Origin: Devosia crocina
GTDB lineage: Bacteria > Pseudomonadota > Alphaproteobacteria > Rhizobiales > Devosiaceae
Assembly: GCF_900116545.1 (NCBI RefSeq)
Contig: NZ_FPCK01000001.1
Span: 496,001-560,000, forward strand
Length of the DNA: 64,000 nt
Direction: 5' to 3'
Shown: positions 51,259-60,451 of the stretch, piece by piece
Position numbering within the stretch: the stretch's first letter is position 1
How the letters are laid out: each line of letters begins with the position of its first letter
The notes under the pieces: model-generated
What the model was told of the DNA's origin: nothing
Database searches by the model: none
What the model saw: the letters and a program-made list of their open reading frames with translations, nothing else
Program-made: the position numbers and the translations under genes

Positions 51259-53178
51259 ATGGCGCAGCCGCAAAAACCGCTCGATGTCATCACCATCGGA
51301 CGTTCCTCGGTCGATCTTTACGGTACTCAGGTCGGCGGGCGTCTCGAAGATATGGCCTCGTTCGAAAAATATATCGGTGGCTCGCCCACGAACATGGCTG
51401 CCGGCACGGCGCGGCTGGGTCTTCGATCTGCGCTGATCACCCGGGTCGGGAACGAACATATGGGGCGCTTCATTCGCGAGGAACTCGCGCGCGAAGGCGT
51501 CGATACGCGCGGGGTCAAGACCGATCCCGAGCGGCTGACCGCGCTCGTCCTCCTCGGCATCCGCGACGAGCACAGCTTTCCGCTGATCTTTTATCGCGAA
51601 AACTGCGCCGATATGGCTCTGTGCGAAGACGATATCGAGGAGAGCCTAATCGGCGAAACCCGATCCTTGGTGGCAACAGGCACCCATCTCAGCCACCCCA
51701 AGACCGAGGCCGCTGTGCTCAAGGCATTGCGGCTGGCGCGGGCGCACGGCGCCCGAACCGCTCTTGATATCGATTATCGGCCCAACCTCTGGGGTGTGGC
51801 AGGTCACGGAGATGGCGAAAGCCGGTTTGTGGAAAGCGCCAGGGTTACGGCCAAGCTGCAATCGCACCTGCATCTCTTTGATCTGATCGTCGGCACCGAA
51901 GAGGAATTTCACATCGCCGGGGGCACGACCGACACAATTGCGGCCCTGCGCGCGGTGCGGGCTGTCAGCGGGGCAGTGATCGTCTGCAAGCGCGGCGCAG
52001 CGGGTGCTGTCGCTTTTACCGACGACATTCCTGAAACATTGGATATGGGCGAGGCGGGGCCGGGCTTTGCGGTCGAAGTCTTCAACGTGCTTGGGGCCGG
52101 CGATGGCTTCATGTCCGGCCTCATCAAGGGCTGGCTTGAAGACGCCTCCTGGAGCCGGGCTCTTGAATACGCCAATGCCTGCGGCGCCTTTGCCGTCAGC
52201 CGCCATGGCTGCACCCCAGCCTATCCCTCGCTTCAAGAGCTGGACTTTTTTCTGGCGCGCGGCGTGGTGGAGCCGGCTCTGCGCAAGGACCGGCAGCTTG
52301 AGCAGATCCACTGGTCGACCAATCGCCACAAGAGCTGGCCGACCATGCGGGTCTTCGCCTTCGATCATCGCATGCAGCTCGAGGACATGGCTGGCGCGAC
52401 TCCGAACAAGATCGGCGCGTTCAAACAGCTGTGCCTCAGGGCGGTGCTCGATGTGCAGGCCGGGCAAGCGGGATACGGCATCCTGTGCGACAATCGCCTC
52501 GGGCGCGACGCGCTGCAGGCTGCCTCGGGAACCGGGCTCTGGATCGGGCGGCCGGTCGAATGGCCGGGATCGCGACCTCTCGCCTTCGAACCAGAATTGG
52601 GCCCGGACCTCGGTGGCCTCGGCGAATGGCCGCTCGAAAACGTCGTCAAGGTGCTGTGCTTCTGTCACCCGGGTGATGACGCCGCACTGCGCAAGGACCA
52701 GGAAACGAGCCTCCAGCGCTTGTTCTCTGCTGCGCGCCGCAACCGGCTTGAATTTCTGCTCGAGATCATTCCGTCCAAAGTCGGCTCCGTGGACGATGAC
52801 ACGACGGCAAAGCTGATCCGGCGCTTTTACGAGATCGGCATCTATCCCGACTGGTGGAAACTCGAGCCGATGGCAAGCCGTGCGGCCTGGGAGAAAACCT
52901 GCGCTGCCATTACCGATCACGACCCCTATGTGCGCGGCATCGTGGTGCTGGGGCTCGATGCTCCCGAAGCCGAACTCAGGCAGAGTTTCGCCGTCGCGGC
53001 GGAATTTGATCTGGTCAAGGGTTTTGCCGTGGGGCGCACCATTTTCGGGGCCGCAGCGCGCGCATGGTTTGCCGATAAAATCGACGATGACCAAGCGGTC
53101 GCGCAAATGCGCGAGAATTATGCAAGGCTCTGCCAGATCTGGGATGCGGCGCGTGCTGCATCGAGCCACCCCGCCTGA
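51259..53178 (+). CDS. iolC: 5-Dehydro-2-deoxygluconokinase fused to a DUF2090 domain
   Basis: Phosphorylates 2-deoxy-5-keto-D-gluconate. A 639-residue protein. An N-terminal PfkB kinase (residues 1-330) has the GGSPTNMAAGTARLG sugar loop and the catalytic NVLGAGDGFMSG motif. It is followed by a C-terminal TIM-barrel DUF2090 domain (about 350-635) with VFAFDHRMQLEDM, related to the IolJ-type aldolase fold. This fusion is common in Alphaproteobacteria and suggests that phosphorylation is coupled to aldol cleavage (inference). Confidence 0.93.
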   Translation: MAQPQKPLDVITIGRSSVDLYGTQVGGRLEDMASFEKYIGGSPTNMAAGTARLGLRSALITRVGNEHMGRFIREELAREGVDTRGVKTDPERLTALVLLGIRDEHSFPLIFYRENCADMALCEDDIEESLIGETRSLVATGTHLSHPKTEAAVLKALRLARAHGARTALDIDYRPNLWGVAGHGDGESRFVESARVTAKLQSHLHLFDLIVGTEEEFHIAGGTTDTIAALRAVRAVSGAVIVCKRGAAGAVAFTDDIPETLDMGEAGPGFAVEVFNVLGAGDGFMSGLIKGWLEDASWSRALEYANACGAFAVSRHGCTPAYPSLQELDFFLARGVVEPALRKDRQLEQIHWSTNRHKSWPTMRVFAFDHRMQLEDMAGATPNKIGAFKQLCLRAVLDVQAGQAGYGILCDNRLGRDALQAASGTGLWIGRPVEWPGSRPLAFEPELGPDLGGLGEWPLENVVKVLCFCHPGDDAALRKDQETSLQRLFSAARRNRLEFLLEIIPSKVGSVDDDTTAKLIRRFYEIGIYPDWWKLEPMASRAAWEKTCAAITDHDPYVRGIVVLGLDAPEAELRQSFAVAAEFDLVKGFAVGRTIFGAAARAWFADKIDDDQAVAQMRENYARLCQIWDAARAASSHPA

Positions 53179-53199
53179 AGCCTGACCTGGGAGAGACCT

Positions 53200-55035
53200 A
53201 TGACGACCACAATCCGACTGACCGCCGCCCAGGCCATGATGCGCTGGCTTTCCGTGCAGATGACCCCGGAAAGCGAGCGCTTCATCGAAGGCGTCTGGGC
53301 CATTTTCGGCCATGGCAATGTCGCGGGGATCGGCGAAGCCCTCCACGGGATCGGCGATGCACTCCCGACCTGGCGCGGCCAGAACGAACAGACCATGGCC
53401 CATGCGGCCATCGCCTATGCCAAGACCAAGCGCCGCCGACGCGCCATGGCGGTCACGTCTTCGATCGGGCCGGGCGCCACCAATATGGTCACCGCGGCAG
53501 CGCTCGCCCATGTCAACCGCCTGCCGGTGCTGCTGATCCCGGGCGATATCTTTGCCAATCGCCGTCCCGATCCAGTGCTGCAGCAGATCGAGGATTTCGA
53601 CGACGGCACGATAAGCGCCAATGACTGTTTCAGGCCGGTCAGCCGCTACTTCGATCGCATCATGCGGCCCGAGCAATTGCTGACGGCGCTGCCCCGCGCC
53701 ATGCAGGTAATGACCGATCCGGCCAATTGCGGGCCGGTAACACTAGCTTTTTGCCAGGATGTGCAGGCCGAGGCCTATGACTGGCCGCAAGCTTTTTTCG
53801 AGCCACGCACCTGGCGCATCCGGCGTCCAGAAGCAGATGCAGCCGAAGTCGGCGAAGCAGCGGAGGCGCTGGCGGCAGCCGAGCGGCCCGTACTTATCGC
53901 CGGGGGCGGCGTGCTCTACTCGGATGCAGAGGCCGAGCTGGTCGATTTTGCCCGGACCCACAATATCCCTGTTCTCGAAACTCAAGCCGGCAAGGGAGCC
54001 ATCGACTGGCAGGAGCGGCTCAATTTCGGCTCACCGGGCGTCACCGGCTCAGACTGCGGCAATGCGCTCGTGGCCGAAGCTGATGTCATTCTCGGCGTCG
54101 GTACGCGTTTTCAGGATTTCACCACCGGCAGCTGGGCCGCGTTTCAGCGTCCCGGACGCAAGCTCATATCCGTCAATCTGGCGGGTTATGACGCGGCCAA
54201 GCATGGCGCCATCCCGGTTGTGGGCGATGCCAGGCTGACGCTGCAGCGCCTCTCAGCACTGCTGGCTGGGAAACGCTTCTCTGATCCGGATTTCGCCGGC
54301 CGGGACGCCTGGTTCGCACGAACCGATGAAGCCTTCGCGCCGCCGCAATCGGCCGCGCCCAATTTCCTTCCATCCGATGCGCAGGTCATCGGCGCGGTGC
54401 AGCGGCAGGCGGGTGAGGACACCCTCGTCATGTGCGCGGCCGGCACCATGCCCGGTGCATTGCAGGTGCTCTGGCGTGCCGCCCCCGGTGGCTACCATAT
54501 GGAATATGGCTATTCGTGCATGGGCTACGAAGTGGCAGGGGCCACGGGCATCAAGCTGGCGGCGCCACATAAGGATGTGGTCTGTTTCGTCGGAGATGGC
54601 AGCTATATGATGGCCAATTCCGAACTGGCCACAGCCGCCATGATGCGCGTGCCCTTCACCATCGTGCTCACCGACAATCGCGGTTATGGCTGCATCAATC
54701 GCCTGCAGCAGGAATGTGGCGGGGCCCAGTTCAACAATCTCTACAGGCACAGCAATGTCGCGGTGCAGCCCGAGATCGACTTCGTGGCGCACGCGCGCAG
54801 CCTCGGCGCCCATGCGGTGAAGGCGGGGGGCATAGCCGAGCTCGAGGCGGAACTCGTTGCAGCGCGCGGGCGCGACCTACCCACGGTGATCGTGATCGAT
54901 ACGGAAGCTGAAACCGGGCCGGGTGTCGGCGGCACCTGGTGGGACGTTGCCGTGCCCGAAGTGGGGCAGGGCGATACGCTCAAAAGAGCCCGTGACAAGT
55001 ACGAGCAAAACCTTGCTCGCCAGGTATTCAACTAG
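53200..55035 (+). CDS. iolD: 3D-(3,5/4)-Trihydroxycyclohexane-1,2-dione hydrolase
   Basis: Thiamine-diphosphate enzyme opening the cyclohexane ring to 5-deoxy-glucuronate. A 611-residue protein of the acetolactate-synthase fold. It has the ThDP Glu region FGHGNVAGIGEAL near residue 45, the SIGPGATNM loop, and the Mg/ThDP motif beginning GDGSYMMANSE and ending VLTDN. The CMGYEVAGA segment precedes it. It is full length. GGGAGAG lies before the ATG. Confidence 0.95.
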   Translation: MTTTIRLTAAQAMMRWLSVQMTPESERFIEGVWAIFGHGNVAGIGEALHGIGDALPTWRGQNEQTMAHAAIAYAKTKRRRRAMAVTSSIGPGATNMVTAAALAHVNRLPVLLIPGDIFANRRPDPVLQQIEDFDDGTISANDCFRPVSRYFDRIMRPEQLLTALPRAMQVMTDPANCGPVTLAFCQDVQAEAYDWPQAFFEPRTWRIRRPEADAAEVGEAAEALAAAERPVLIAGGGVLYSDAEAELVDFARTHNIPVLETQAGKGAIDWQERLNFGSPGVTGSDCGNALVAEADVILGVGTRFQDFTTGSWAAFQRPGRKLISVNLAGYDAAKHGAIPVVGDARLTLQRLSALLAGKRFSDPDFAGRDAWFARTDEAFAPPQSAAPNFLPSDAQVIGAVQRQAGEDTLVMCAAGTMPGALQVLWRAAPGGYHMEYGYSCMGYEVAGATGIKLAAPHKDVVCFVGDGSYMMANSELATAAMMRVPFTIVLTDNRGYGCINRLQQECGGAQFNNLYRHSNVAVQPEIDFVAHARSLGAHAVKAGGIAELEAELVAARGRDLPTVIVIDTEAETGPGVGGTWWDVAVPEVGQGDTLKRARDKYEQNLARQVFN

Positions 55036-55046
55036 GAGGCCGCTTC

Positions 55047-55859
55047 ATGCCCGATCTTCGTCGTCGCCCCTTTGGCGCCCATGGCAAGGTTCATGAAATC
55101 ACCCCGCAATCGGCCGGCTGGCGCTATGTCGGTTTCAGTCTTTATCGTCTGCGCGCCGGCGAGCGGATCGGCGAGGCGACGGGCACCAACGAGGTCATCC
55201 TCGTGCTCGTTGAAGGCAGAGCCCGGATCACTGCAGACGGCAAGGATTGGGGCGAGCTGGGCGAGCGGATGAGTGTCTTTGAAAAGACCCCGCCACATTG
55301 CCTCTACCTGCCTAATGGGGCCGAATGGAACGCCGAGGCGACAAGCGATTGCACTCTGGCCGTCTGCGCGGCGCCTGGGAGGAGCGGCCACTCGGCGCGC
55401 CGGATCGGGCCGGACGGGATCACTCTGACGGCGCGCGGCTCCGGGTCCAACGAACGCTGGATCAACAATATCGCCATGGAAGCCGAGGACTATTGCGACA
55501 GCCTGCTTGTGACCGAGGTCTTTACGCCCGCCGGTCACTGGTCCTCCTATCCCAGCCACCGTCACGACGAGGATGACTTTCCCCTCATCACCTATCTCGA
55601 AGAGACCTACTACCACCGGATCAATCCCGAGCAGGGGTTCGGGGTGCAGCGCGTTTATACCGATGATGGAACGCTGGATGAAACCATGGCCGTTCAGAAC
55701 CATGACGTGGTGCTGGTGCCGCGCGGTCATCATCCATGCGGAGCGGTGCATGGCTACGAAATGTACTACCTCAATGTGATGGCCGGTCCCCGCCGGGCCT
55801 GGCGCTTCGTCGCCGATCCCCGGCACGAGTGGTTGATGGAGCCGCCCAAAGGCAAATGA
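55047..55859 (+). CDS. iolB: 5-Deoxy-glucuronate isomerase
   Basis: Isomerises 5-deoxy-glucuronate to 2-deoxy-5-keto-gluconate. A 270-residue bicupin. Metal ligands are in WSSYPSHRHDEDDFP and LVPRGHHPCGAVHGYEMYYLN, both standard for IolB. It starts 11 bases after iolD with AGGAGG in the gap. Confidence 0.95.
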   Translation: MPDLRRRPFGAHGKVHEITPQSAGWRYVGFSLYRLRAGERIGEATGTNEVILVLVEGRARITADGKDWGELGERMSVFEKTPPHCLYLPNGAEWNAEATSDCTLAVCAAPGRSGHSARRIGPDGITLTARGSGSNERWINNIAMEAEDYCDSLLVTEVFTPAGHWSSYPSHRHDEDDFPLITYLEETYYHRINPEQGFGVQRVYTDDGTLDETMAVQNHDVVLVPRGHHPCGAVHGYEMYYLNVMAGPRRAWRFVADPRHEWLMEPPKGK

Positions 55860-55918
55860 AGCTACGAGGCGACACCAGCGCCTGGCCAAGTCGATCGAAC
55901 GGGACCAAGGAGGACAAC

Positions 55919-57070
55919 ATGATCGTGGGTGACCGTGTCGGTGGACGATCGCTGCGCTGGGGCATGGTGGGCGGAGGACGCGGCAGCCAGATCGGCTATG
56001 TGCACCGTTCGGCGGCCACGCGCGATGGCATTTTCGCGCTGGTCGCAGGTGCGCTTGATGTCGACGGCGAACGCGGACGGGCCTTCGGCATCGCCCTCGG
56101 CATGGACCCCTCCCGCAGCTATCCCGACTACAAAGTCATGTTTACAGCCGAAGCCGGGCGCGAGGACGGCATCGAGGTCGTCTCGATCGCGACGCCCAAC
56201 AATACCCATTTCGTCATCTGCAAGGCAGCGCTCGAACACGACCTTCACGTCATCTGCGAAAAGCCGCTTTGCTTCACGGTTGCAGAGGCCGAAGAGCTGG
56301 CGGGTCTTGCGAAATCGCGCCAGCGCACCGTCGGTGTGGCCTATGGCTATTCGGGCTACCAGATGATCGAAGAGGCGCGGGCGCTCGTGGCGGCGGGCGA
56401 GCTCGGCGATATCCGCGTTGTCAATTTCCAGTTCTCGCATGGCTTTCACAACACGGCGGTGGAGCAGGAAAGCCCTTCCACCCGCTGGCGGGTGACGCCG
56501 GAATTTGCTGGCCCCAGTTATGTGCTGGGCGATCTGGGCACGCACCCCTTCTACCTCTCGGAAGTCATTCTGCCGCACCTGCGCATCAAACGCCTCCTGT
56601 GCACGCGCCAGAGCTTTGTCGGGTCCCGCGCGCCGCTTGAGGACAACGCCACCGTGTTGATGGAATACGAGAGTGGCGCCGTCGCCACCGCCTGGATTTC
56701 AGCCGTCAATGCAGGCGCCATGCACAGCCAGAAAATCCGCGTCGTTGGCTCACGCGGCAGCCTTGAGTGGTGGGACGAGCATCCCAATCAGCTTTCCCTC
56801 GAGATACAGGGACAGCCACCGCGCCTTCTGGATCGCGGCATGCCGTATCTGCATGGAACTGCGTTAGAAGAAGACCGGATCGGGGCAGGGCACCCAGAAG
56901 GGCTGTTCGATGCCTGGGCCAATCTTTATCGCCGCTTCGCCCTTGCCATCACTGGTTCGTCCCAGACTCTGACCTTTCCGGGTATCGAGGCGGGCCTTGA
57001 AGGGGTTCGCTGGGTGGAAAACTGCGTGCGGTCTGCCGATCAGGGTGGGGTCTGGGTCGACTATCGTTAG
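55919..57070 (+). CDS. Gfo/Idh/MocA family oxidoreductase
   Basis: A 383-residue NAD(P)-dependent dehydrogenase. The nucleotide motif is WGMVGGGRGSQIGYVHR and the catalytic Lys motif VICEKPLCFT. The substrate-binding beta domain has DLGTHPFYLSEV. It is the last gene of the iol set and clearly different from IolG. Candidates are scyllo-inositol or other inositol-isomer dehydrogenase (IolW/IolX-like role). AAGGAGG fixes the start; the frame is open 61 codons upstream. The 242-base gap after it shows no feature. Confidence 0.86.
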   Translation: MIVGDRVGGRSLRWGMVGGGRGSQIGYVHRSAATRDGIFALVAGALDVDGERGRAFGIALGMDPSRSYPDYKVMFTAEAGREDGIEVVSIATPNNTHFVICKAALEHDLHVICEKPLCFTVAEAEELAGLAKSRQRTVGVAYGYSGYQMIEEARALVAAGELGDIRVVNFQFSHGFHNTAVEQESPSTRWRVTPEFAGPSYVLGDLGTHPFYLSEVILPHLRIKRLLCTRQSFVGSRAPLEDNATVLMEYESGAVATAWISAVNAGAMHSQKIRVVGSRGSLEWWDEHPNQLSLEIQGQPPRLLDRGMPYLHGTALEEDRIGAGHPEGLFDAWANLYRRFALAITGSSQTLTFPGIEAGLEGVRWVENCVRSADQGGVWVDYR

Positions 57071-57312
57071 GTCAAGGCGCACAGCCGGCGTCGTCTCCAA
57101 CACCTATTTCGGCCGGAAAAGCTCGAGACGAAGACCACCCCTCTCAGAATGCGGAGGCCGCCGAGTTCCATCTCCTGGCACGAGCCGACCCTCTATTGGC
57201 CATTAGGCGGATTCACTCCGCTGCGGCTTGCAGGGGCAGATTCGCTTGCATAGTTTGCCGGCCGACTCATGCGGCACCGTACGCTCTGGGTCGGCTTGGG
57301 AGAGGACAGATA

Positions 57313-57945
57313 ATGAAGACCATCATGGCGTTCGGCGATAGTTTGACCTGGGGTACCAATCCCGTCGCAGGTGGGCGCCATCTCTACGAAGATCGCTGGC
57401 CCAGCGTTCTGGGCGAGGGCCTTGGCGCGGGATATCGCATCATCCCCGAGGGGCTTGGAGGGCGGACGACGGCATTTGACGACCTCACCTCAGCCTTCGA
57501 GCGCAATGGTGCCCGCGCCTTGCCGATGCTGCTCGCGACCCACTCTCCGCTTGATCTCGTGATCATCATGCTTGGGGCCAACGATCTCAAGGCGCAGATC
57601 AGTCCCACCGCCCATGGCGCAATTGCCGGCATGACGCGGCTGGTCGAAATCATTCGCACCTTTCCCTATAGCTGGGGCATGGCGGCGCCCAAAGTGATGC
57701 TGGTTTCCCCGCCCCATTTCTGCAATCGCGCCAATGGCGAAGGGCCGCAATCTGGCCGCCTCGTGTCCGAATCGCACAAGCTTGCAGAAGGCTACCAGCT
57801 TCTCTCGCAGGCTCAGGGCTGCAGCTTCTTCGACGCCGCAACGGTTGCGAGCGCCAGCGATGTCGATGGGGTTCATCTCGACCCTGCCAATACGCGGGCC
57901 ATCGGCGCGGCCTTGGTGGCGCCGGTGCGTGAAGCGCTGGGCTGA
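57313..57945 (+). CDS. SGNH/GDSL hydrolase family esterase
   Basis: A 210-residue cytosolic hydrolase. Block I is MAFGDSLTWG (Ser10), block II has GLGGRTTAFDD, block III is LGANDLK, and the catalytic Asp-His lies in DVDGVHLDP. This arylesterase/acyl-esterase type often accompanies sugar-catabolic genes and may remove acyl groups from sugars or open lactones. It is convergent with the GntR gene, with a 3-base gap. Confidence 0.88.
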   Translation: MKTIMAFGDSLTWGTNPVAGGRHLYEDRWPSVLGEGLGAGYRIIPEGLGGRTTAFDDLTSAFERNGARALPMLLATHSPLDLVIIMLGANDLKAQISPTAHGAIAGMTRLVEIIRTFPYSWGMAAPKVMLVSPPHFCNRANGEGPQSGRLVSESHKLAEGYQLLSQAQGCSFFDAATVASASDVDGVHLDPANTRAIGAALVAPVREALG

Positions 57946-57948
57946 GGC

Positions 57949-58656
57949 TCAGGCGCCCACGAAGACGCGCCGCCTGGCGCTCTCGATATGAGCGCGCATG
58001 GCCGACCGTGCGCTTTCGGCATCCCCGCTCGAAATCGCTTCGGCGATGAGCCTATGTTCTTCGTAGACGAGCGCGATGCGCCCCACCGTTGAGTGAGCGA
58101 GCGTCCGGGCAATCTTTGTTCCGATATAAAGGGCCACGGTCGCCGCCTTGACAGAGGAGAAATAGTAGCTGTTCTCTGTGGCTTCAGCAACCGCGACGTG
58201 AAAGGCGATGTCGTCCTCTGCGGGAATGTCGCGCTCTTCAAGCGCTGCGATCCGCAGCTTGTCGACGATGGCGAGGATCTCGGTGATCTTGGCGCGCGAT
58301 TGTCGTTGCGCGGCAACAAACGCCGCCTCGCCTTCCACGCCTACCCGGAATTCGTAGCAGCGCTGCAGGTCCGCGATACTGCCCGGTTCGGCAAATTCGA
58401 CAACCGAGCGGCTGGGCACGCTGATCACGCGTGTGCCCGCGCCCTGCCGGCTTTCGATCAGCCCGTCGATGCGCAACCGCACCATTGCTTCGCGCACGAC
58501 CGGACGGGAAACGCCGAATTGCACCGCCAGTTCAACCTCGGTCGGCAGCTTGGCGCCGACCGTCCATTCCCCGGCACTGATCGCTTTATAGATGTGCTCG
58601 TAGACCCCATCGCTGAGCGAGCCGGGGGCGCTGCGCCTATCGTTTTGTCCTGACAT
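57949..58656 (-). CDS. GntR-family regulator, FadR subfamily (FCD domain)
   Basis: A 235-residue repressor. The winged HTH (about 18-85) has KLPTEVELAVQFGVSRPVVREAMVRLRIDGLIESRQGAG. The C-terminal FCD ligand domain (about 95-230) has metal-site candidates in EDDIAFHVAVAEAT and YEEHRLIAEAI. It is divergent from the tricarboxylate-type transporter operon and probably binds the FadR-type box at 58762. The ATG at 58656 has GGAGG five bases upstream; longer frames lack one. Confidence 0.92.
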   Translation of the reverse strand: MSGQNDRRSAPGSLSDGVYEHIYKAISAGEWTVGAKLPTEVELAVQFGVSRPVVREAMVRLRIDGLIESRQGAGTRVISVPSRSVVEFAEPGSIADLQRCYEFRVGVEGEAAFVAAQRQSRAKITEILAIVDKLRIAALEERDIPAEDDIAFHVAVAEATENSYYFSSVKAATVALYIGTKIARTLAHSTVGRIALVYEEHRLIAEAISSGDAESARSAMRAHIESARRRVFVGA

Positions 58657-58761
58657 GACGCCTCCGGTAAGCGAGTTATCCGATCCGAGCTTCCTATAGC
58701 ACGACCAGACTGTTAGCCCGCAAGAGCGGCTGCCCTGCAAAAGGTAAATCAACTTTTGTAT

Positions 58762-58802
58762 TGGTAAGACCATTGACACAGGTCGCTGCCCGCTTCTACA
58801 AA
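58762..58802 (+). promoter_or_regulatory. GntR operator and sigma-70 promoter of the transporter operon
   Basis: TGGTAAGACCA (58762-58772) fits the FadR-subfamily TNGTNNNACNA consensus exactly. It directly precedes TTGACA (58773-58778), an 18-base spacer and TACAAA (58797-58802). A second inverted pair CAAAAG/CTTTTG (58738-58758) lies just upstream. Repressor bound here would block the -35. Confidence 0.65.
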
Positions 58803-58940
58803 TCGGGGCAGGTTGGGGGACCAGCTGACATCGCTAACCGATCCCGAAGGGATTGAACCGCAAAGCTATTTTGCGGATCGGACGCCTATGTCCTCCGTCA
58901 TGTCGGCCCACCGCCCCGAGCTGCCCCTGAGGAGGAAGTT

Positions 58941-59879
58941 ATGTCAAAACTGCTGAAAACCCTGGTCTGCCTCGCCCTGCCTTTCGTGCCGCAGGCTGCT
59001 TTTGCCCAGGTCGACTATCCTGTCGATTCCGTGCGCATTATCGTTCCCGCCAATCCCGGTGGTGGTACTGATGCTGCCGCGCGCATCTTTGCCGAATATT
59101 TCCAGCGCCATTCCGATGCCGCCACGGCCGTAGTCAATCAGGCAGCCGGGGGCGGCGTCGTTGCTGCACAGACGGTTGCTACCGCCAGTCCCGATGGCGC
59201 GACGCTGCTGTTCTTCCATGCCGCGTTCCACACCGCCAATCTTTCGGGCAATTCGCCCTTCAAATGGGATCAGTTTACGCCCGTCGCCACCGTCACCGAG
59301 AGCAATGAAGTTTATGCGGTGCGGGCAGATACCCCCTATGAAACGCTTGCCGATCTGATCGAAACGGCCAAGGCAAGCCCCAACACCCTCAGCATCGGCA
59401 CCCAACTGGGTGGCACGACCCAGGTCAAGGCGCAGGCGCTCAACGTTGCCGCTGACAACACCATGCGCATCGTCGATGCCGGTACCGAATCCGACCGCGT
59501 GGCGGCGCTTCTGGGCAGCCAGGTCGATGTGATCTCCATGAGCGTCGGCAGTGCCCGGCAATATGTGGAAGCCGGGCAAATGAAGGCTCTGGCGGTGATG
59601 AACGAGGTGGCAGACGTGACTGCCCCCGAGATTCCGACCACGGTGTCGCAAGGCGTCGATATCTCCTTGCCGCTGGTGCAGACCGTTTACGGCCCCAAGG
59701 ACATGGATCCGGCCGCCGTCGCCGCCATCGAGGCGCTGGTCGCCCAGATGCGCGAAGATCCCGAGTTCAAGGCCACGGTCGAGCGGCAGGGCCAGACACT
59801 GGCGCTGCGCGATGCTGCCGAGACGACCCAGTTCTTGGACAGCGAATACAACACGATGCAGAGCTATTTCGCCAATTGA
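58941..59879 (+). CDS. Tripartite tricarboxylate transporter substrate-binding protein (TctC/Bug family)
   Basis: A 312-residue periplasmic protein with a Sec signal (cleavage at QAAFA/QVD). The Bug fold shows SVRIIVPANPGGGTDAAARIFAEYF and ATASPDGATLLFF. It binds carboxylates in general; here the neighbouring sugar-acid enzymes suggest an aldonate or uronate ligand. AGGAGG precedes the ATG. The 284-base upstream gap holds the divergent promoter region. Confidence 0.9.
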   Translation: MSKLLKTLVCLALPFVPQAAFAQVDYPVDSVRIIVPANPGGGTDAAARIFAEYFQRHSDAATAVVNQAAGGGVVAAQTVATASPDGATLLFFHAAFHTANLSGNSPFKWDQFTPVATVTESNEVYAVRADTPYETLADLIETAKASPNTLSIGTQLGGTTQVKAQALNVAADNTMRIVDAGTESDRVAALLGSQVDVISMSVGSARQYVEAGQMKALAVMNEVADVTAPEIPTTVSQGVDISLPLVQTVYGPKDMDPAAVAAIEALVAQMREDPEFKATVERQGQTLALRDAAETTQFLDSEYNTMQSYFAN

Positions 59880-59928
59880 TGCGGTGGGGACCGGCAGTCG
59901 TGCCGGTCCCTGATGCAAGGGGAAAACG

Positions 59929-60438
59929 ATGTCTGAAGATCGGGTGATCGGCGCCTTTCTCGCCGTCCTGGGCGCCGCCATGGCCGCCTATAGCACGACC
60001 ATTCCGGCGCCTTTCGCCAACAGCGGCGATGTGGGCCCGGCAATCCTGCCTCAGGTGCTCGGCGCGCTTCTGGCCATCCTTGGCCTTGCTCTGGCGTTTC
60101 GGCGGACGAAGCTCGCAGTGACCGAAGTCGGCACACCGGCGGACGGTGAAGCAGACAGCGCCTCGAGCGACGATCAGGTGTTGCGCATTGCTGCGCCAAC
60201 CCGGCTCAGGCAGATCCTTCTTGGCGTTTCATTCGTTGCTTACATCGCCTTGTTCGATCGCCTGGGTTTCACCCTCTCGAGCCTGCTCTTTCTGGTCTCG
60301 ACCATGATGCTGCTCGGCCCGCTCACTCTGGCTCATGCCGTGCGCGCGACCCTCTTGTCGGCAGCCGTTGCTCTGGCGGTCGGCTATGTCCTCAACGGAC
60401 TTCTGGGCCTGACAATTCCTGGCGTCTGGATCGGCTAA
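59929..60438 (+). CDS. Tripartite tricarboxylate transporter small membrane subunit (TctB family)
   Basis: A 169-residue protein with four predicted helices and a polar central loop (residues 65-90, rich in D, E, S). It has VIGAFLAVLGAAMAAYSTTI at the N-terminus and GDVGPAILPQVLGALLAILG, typical of TctB. It is the small partner of the large TctA permease. Confidence 0.86.
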   Translation: MSEDRVIGAFLAVLGAAMAAYSTTIPAPFANSGDVGPAILPQVLGALLAILGLALAFRRTKLAVTEVGTPADGEADSASSDDQVLRIAAPTRLRQILLGVSFVAYIALFDRLGFTLSSLLFLVSTMMLLGPLTLAHAVRATLLSAAVALAVGYVLNGLLGLTIPGVWIG

Positions 60439-60451
60439 CGAGGCTTCTTCC

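Noticed and set aside
51646-53676. Minus-strand open frame of 676 codons opposite iolC and iolD
   Set aside because: It spans two coupled, recognised genes on the other strand. High GC in third positions explains the open antisense frame.
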